Shown here piece after piece: positions 56,263-56,463 of a stretch of DNA of 56,463 bases (positions are counted from its first letter, which is position 1; every line of letters starts with the position of its first letter). The translations under genes were made by a program, and so were the position numbers. Source of the stretch: Candidatus Sulfotelmatobacter sp. Its GTDB lineage: Bacteria; Acidobacteriota; Terriglobia; Terriglobales; Acidobacteriaceae. The stretch spans positions 1-56,463 of the forward strand of contig JASHQM010000039.1 of NCBI GenBank assembly GCA_030039165.1. The letters are read 5' to 3'. Under the pieces are notes generated by a model, which ran no database searches, was not told the DNA's origin, and worked only from the letters and a program-made list of their open reading frames with translations.

Positions 56263-56463
56263 TTATATCTTCCACAACTGCGCCAGTGCGCGAGCTGCGT
56301 CCGATAGGGCGCGTTTTTCCGTGTCCTCGCGGGGCGAGCGCAAAATCCTCGCATGAGGAATGATCATTGGATGAAGATTTGCTTTTTTCTGGGCGGCAAG
56401 ATCGGCTTCGTGGATCTCGCGAACCGCGCTTTCAAAGGCGCGTCGAAGATCGTCGGGAGAAGT
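56263..56463 (-). CDS. C-terminal end of an unrecognised protein (truncated by window)
   Basis: On the - strand the frame starting at the window edge is open for 66 codons and ends at TAA (56263-56265). It reads TSPDDLRRAFESAVREIHEA, DLAAQKKANLHPMIIPHARI, LRSPREDTEKRALSDAARAL and AQLWKI. Its composition is protein-like and helical. No family is recognised. The gene should continue beyond the right edge; if it does not, this would be a chance frame. Confidence 0.5.
   Translation of the reverse strand, partial: TSPDDLRRAFESAVREIHEADLAAQKKANLHPMIIPHARILRSPREDTEKRALSDAARALAQLWKI

Overview
The window carries the chromosome-origin neighbourhood of a GC-rich bacterium that is very probably an Acidobacteriota (Terriglobia-like). 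The evidence is the VWFA-related protein of the acidobacterial type, the GloVer tandem-repeat secreted protein, the DUF3443/DUF2844 pair, the long multi-domain secreted proteins and the hopanoid gene hpnH. The taxonomic call is inference from family content, not from a search.

Left part (1-16.4 kb). rsmG (cut by the window edge), parA and parB lie on the + strand. Two parS-like palindromes precede parA, and a promoter embedded in a perfect inverted repeat precedes parB. An accessory block follows: STAS protein, OmpA-like protein, Ycf48-like protein, DUF2911 protein, a degenerate receiver, a truncated pseudogene, an ArsR/SRPBCC operon with tandem operators, and a prolyl oligopeptidase. The classical jag-yidC-yidD-rnpA-rpmH cluster lies on the - strand. 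rpmH is too short for a standard ORF cut-off but is complete. Relative to the usual gene order, the rsmG-parA-parB block is inverted and separated from jag by about 10 kb.

Origin part (16.4-29.8 kb). A 3.6-kb secreted repeat protein with 13 repeats of 55 residues sits between rpmH and dnaA. dnaA, dnaN, mscL, a lipoprotein and gyrB run on the + strand, with hpnH and a small companion gene opposed between the lipoprotein and gyrB. recF is not in the dnaN-gyrB interval. No clear cluster of consensus DnaA boxes was seen; the best candidates are degenerate boxes just after dnaA.

Middle part (29.8-38.3 kb). Secreted or lipid-anchored proteins: multicopper oxidase, phosphoesterase (phospholipase C/acid phosphatase type) with three InlB-like repeats, DUF5666 protein, TPR protein, and a DUF2844-DUF3443 operon. 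The DUF3443 protein carries two aspartic-protease-type motifs.

Polysaccharide-type locus (38.3-51.4 kb). Two divergent transcription units. On the - strand are a 1415-residue TPR/outer-membrane-barrel protein and a flippase fused to a C-terminal domain with a DGNHR motif. On the + strand are a GT-C-like membrane protein, three exported or anchored accessory proteins, a GH99-like lipoprotein and an uncharacterised nucleotidyltransferase. Together they look like an undescribed envelope- or exo-polysaccharide assembly and export system. This is the most interesting part of the window.

Right end (51.5-56.5 kb). Four paralogous NarL-type response regulators, two of them receiver-only, with no kinase nearby; an acidobacterial VWA protein; a small stress pair (lmo0937-like membrane peptide and CsbD); and the C-terminal end of an unrecognised - strand gene. 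Short hairpin repeats of at least two families recur in the intergenic gaps, mostly behind gene ends.
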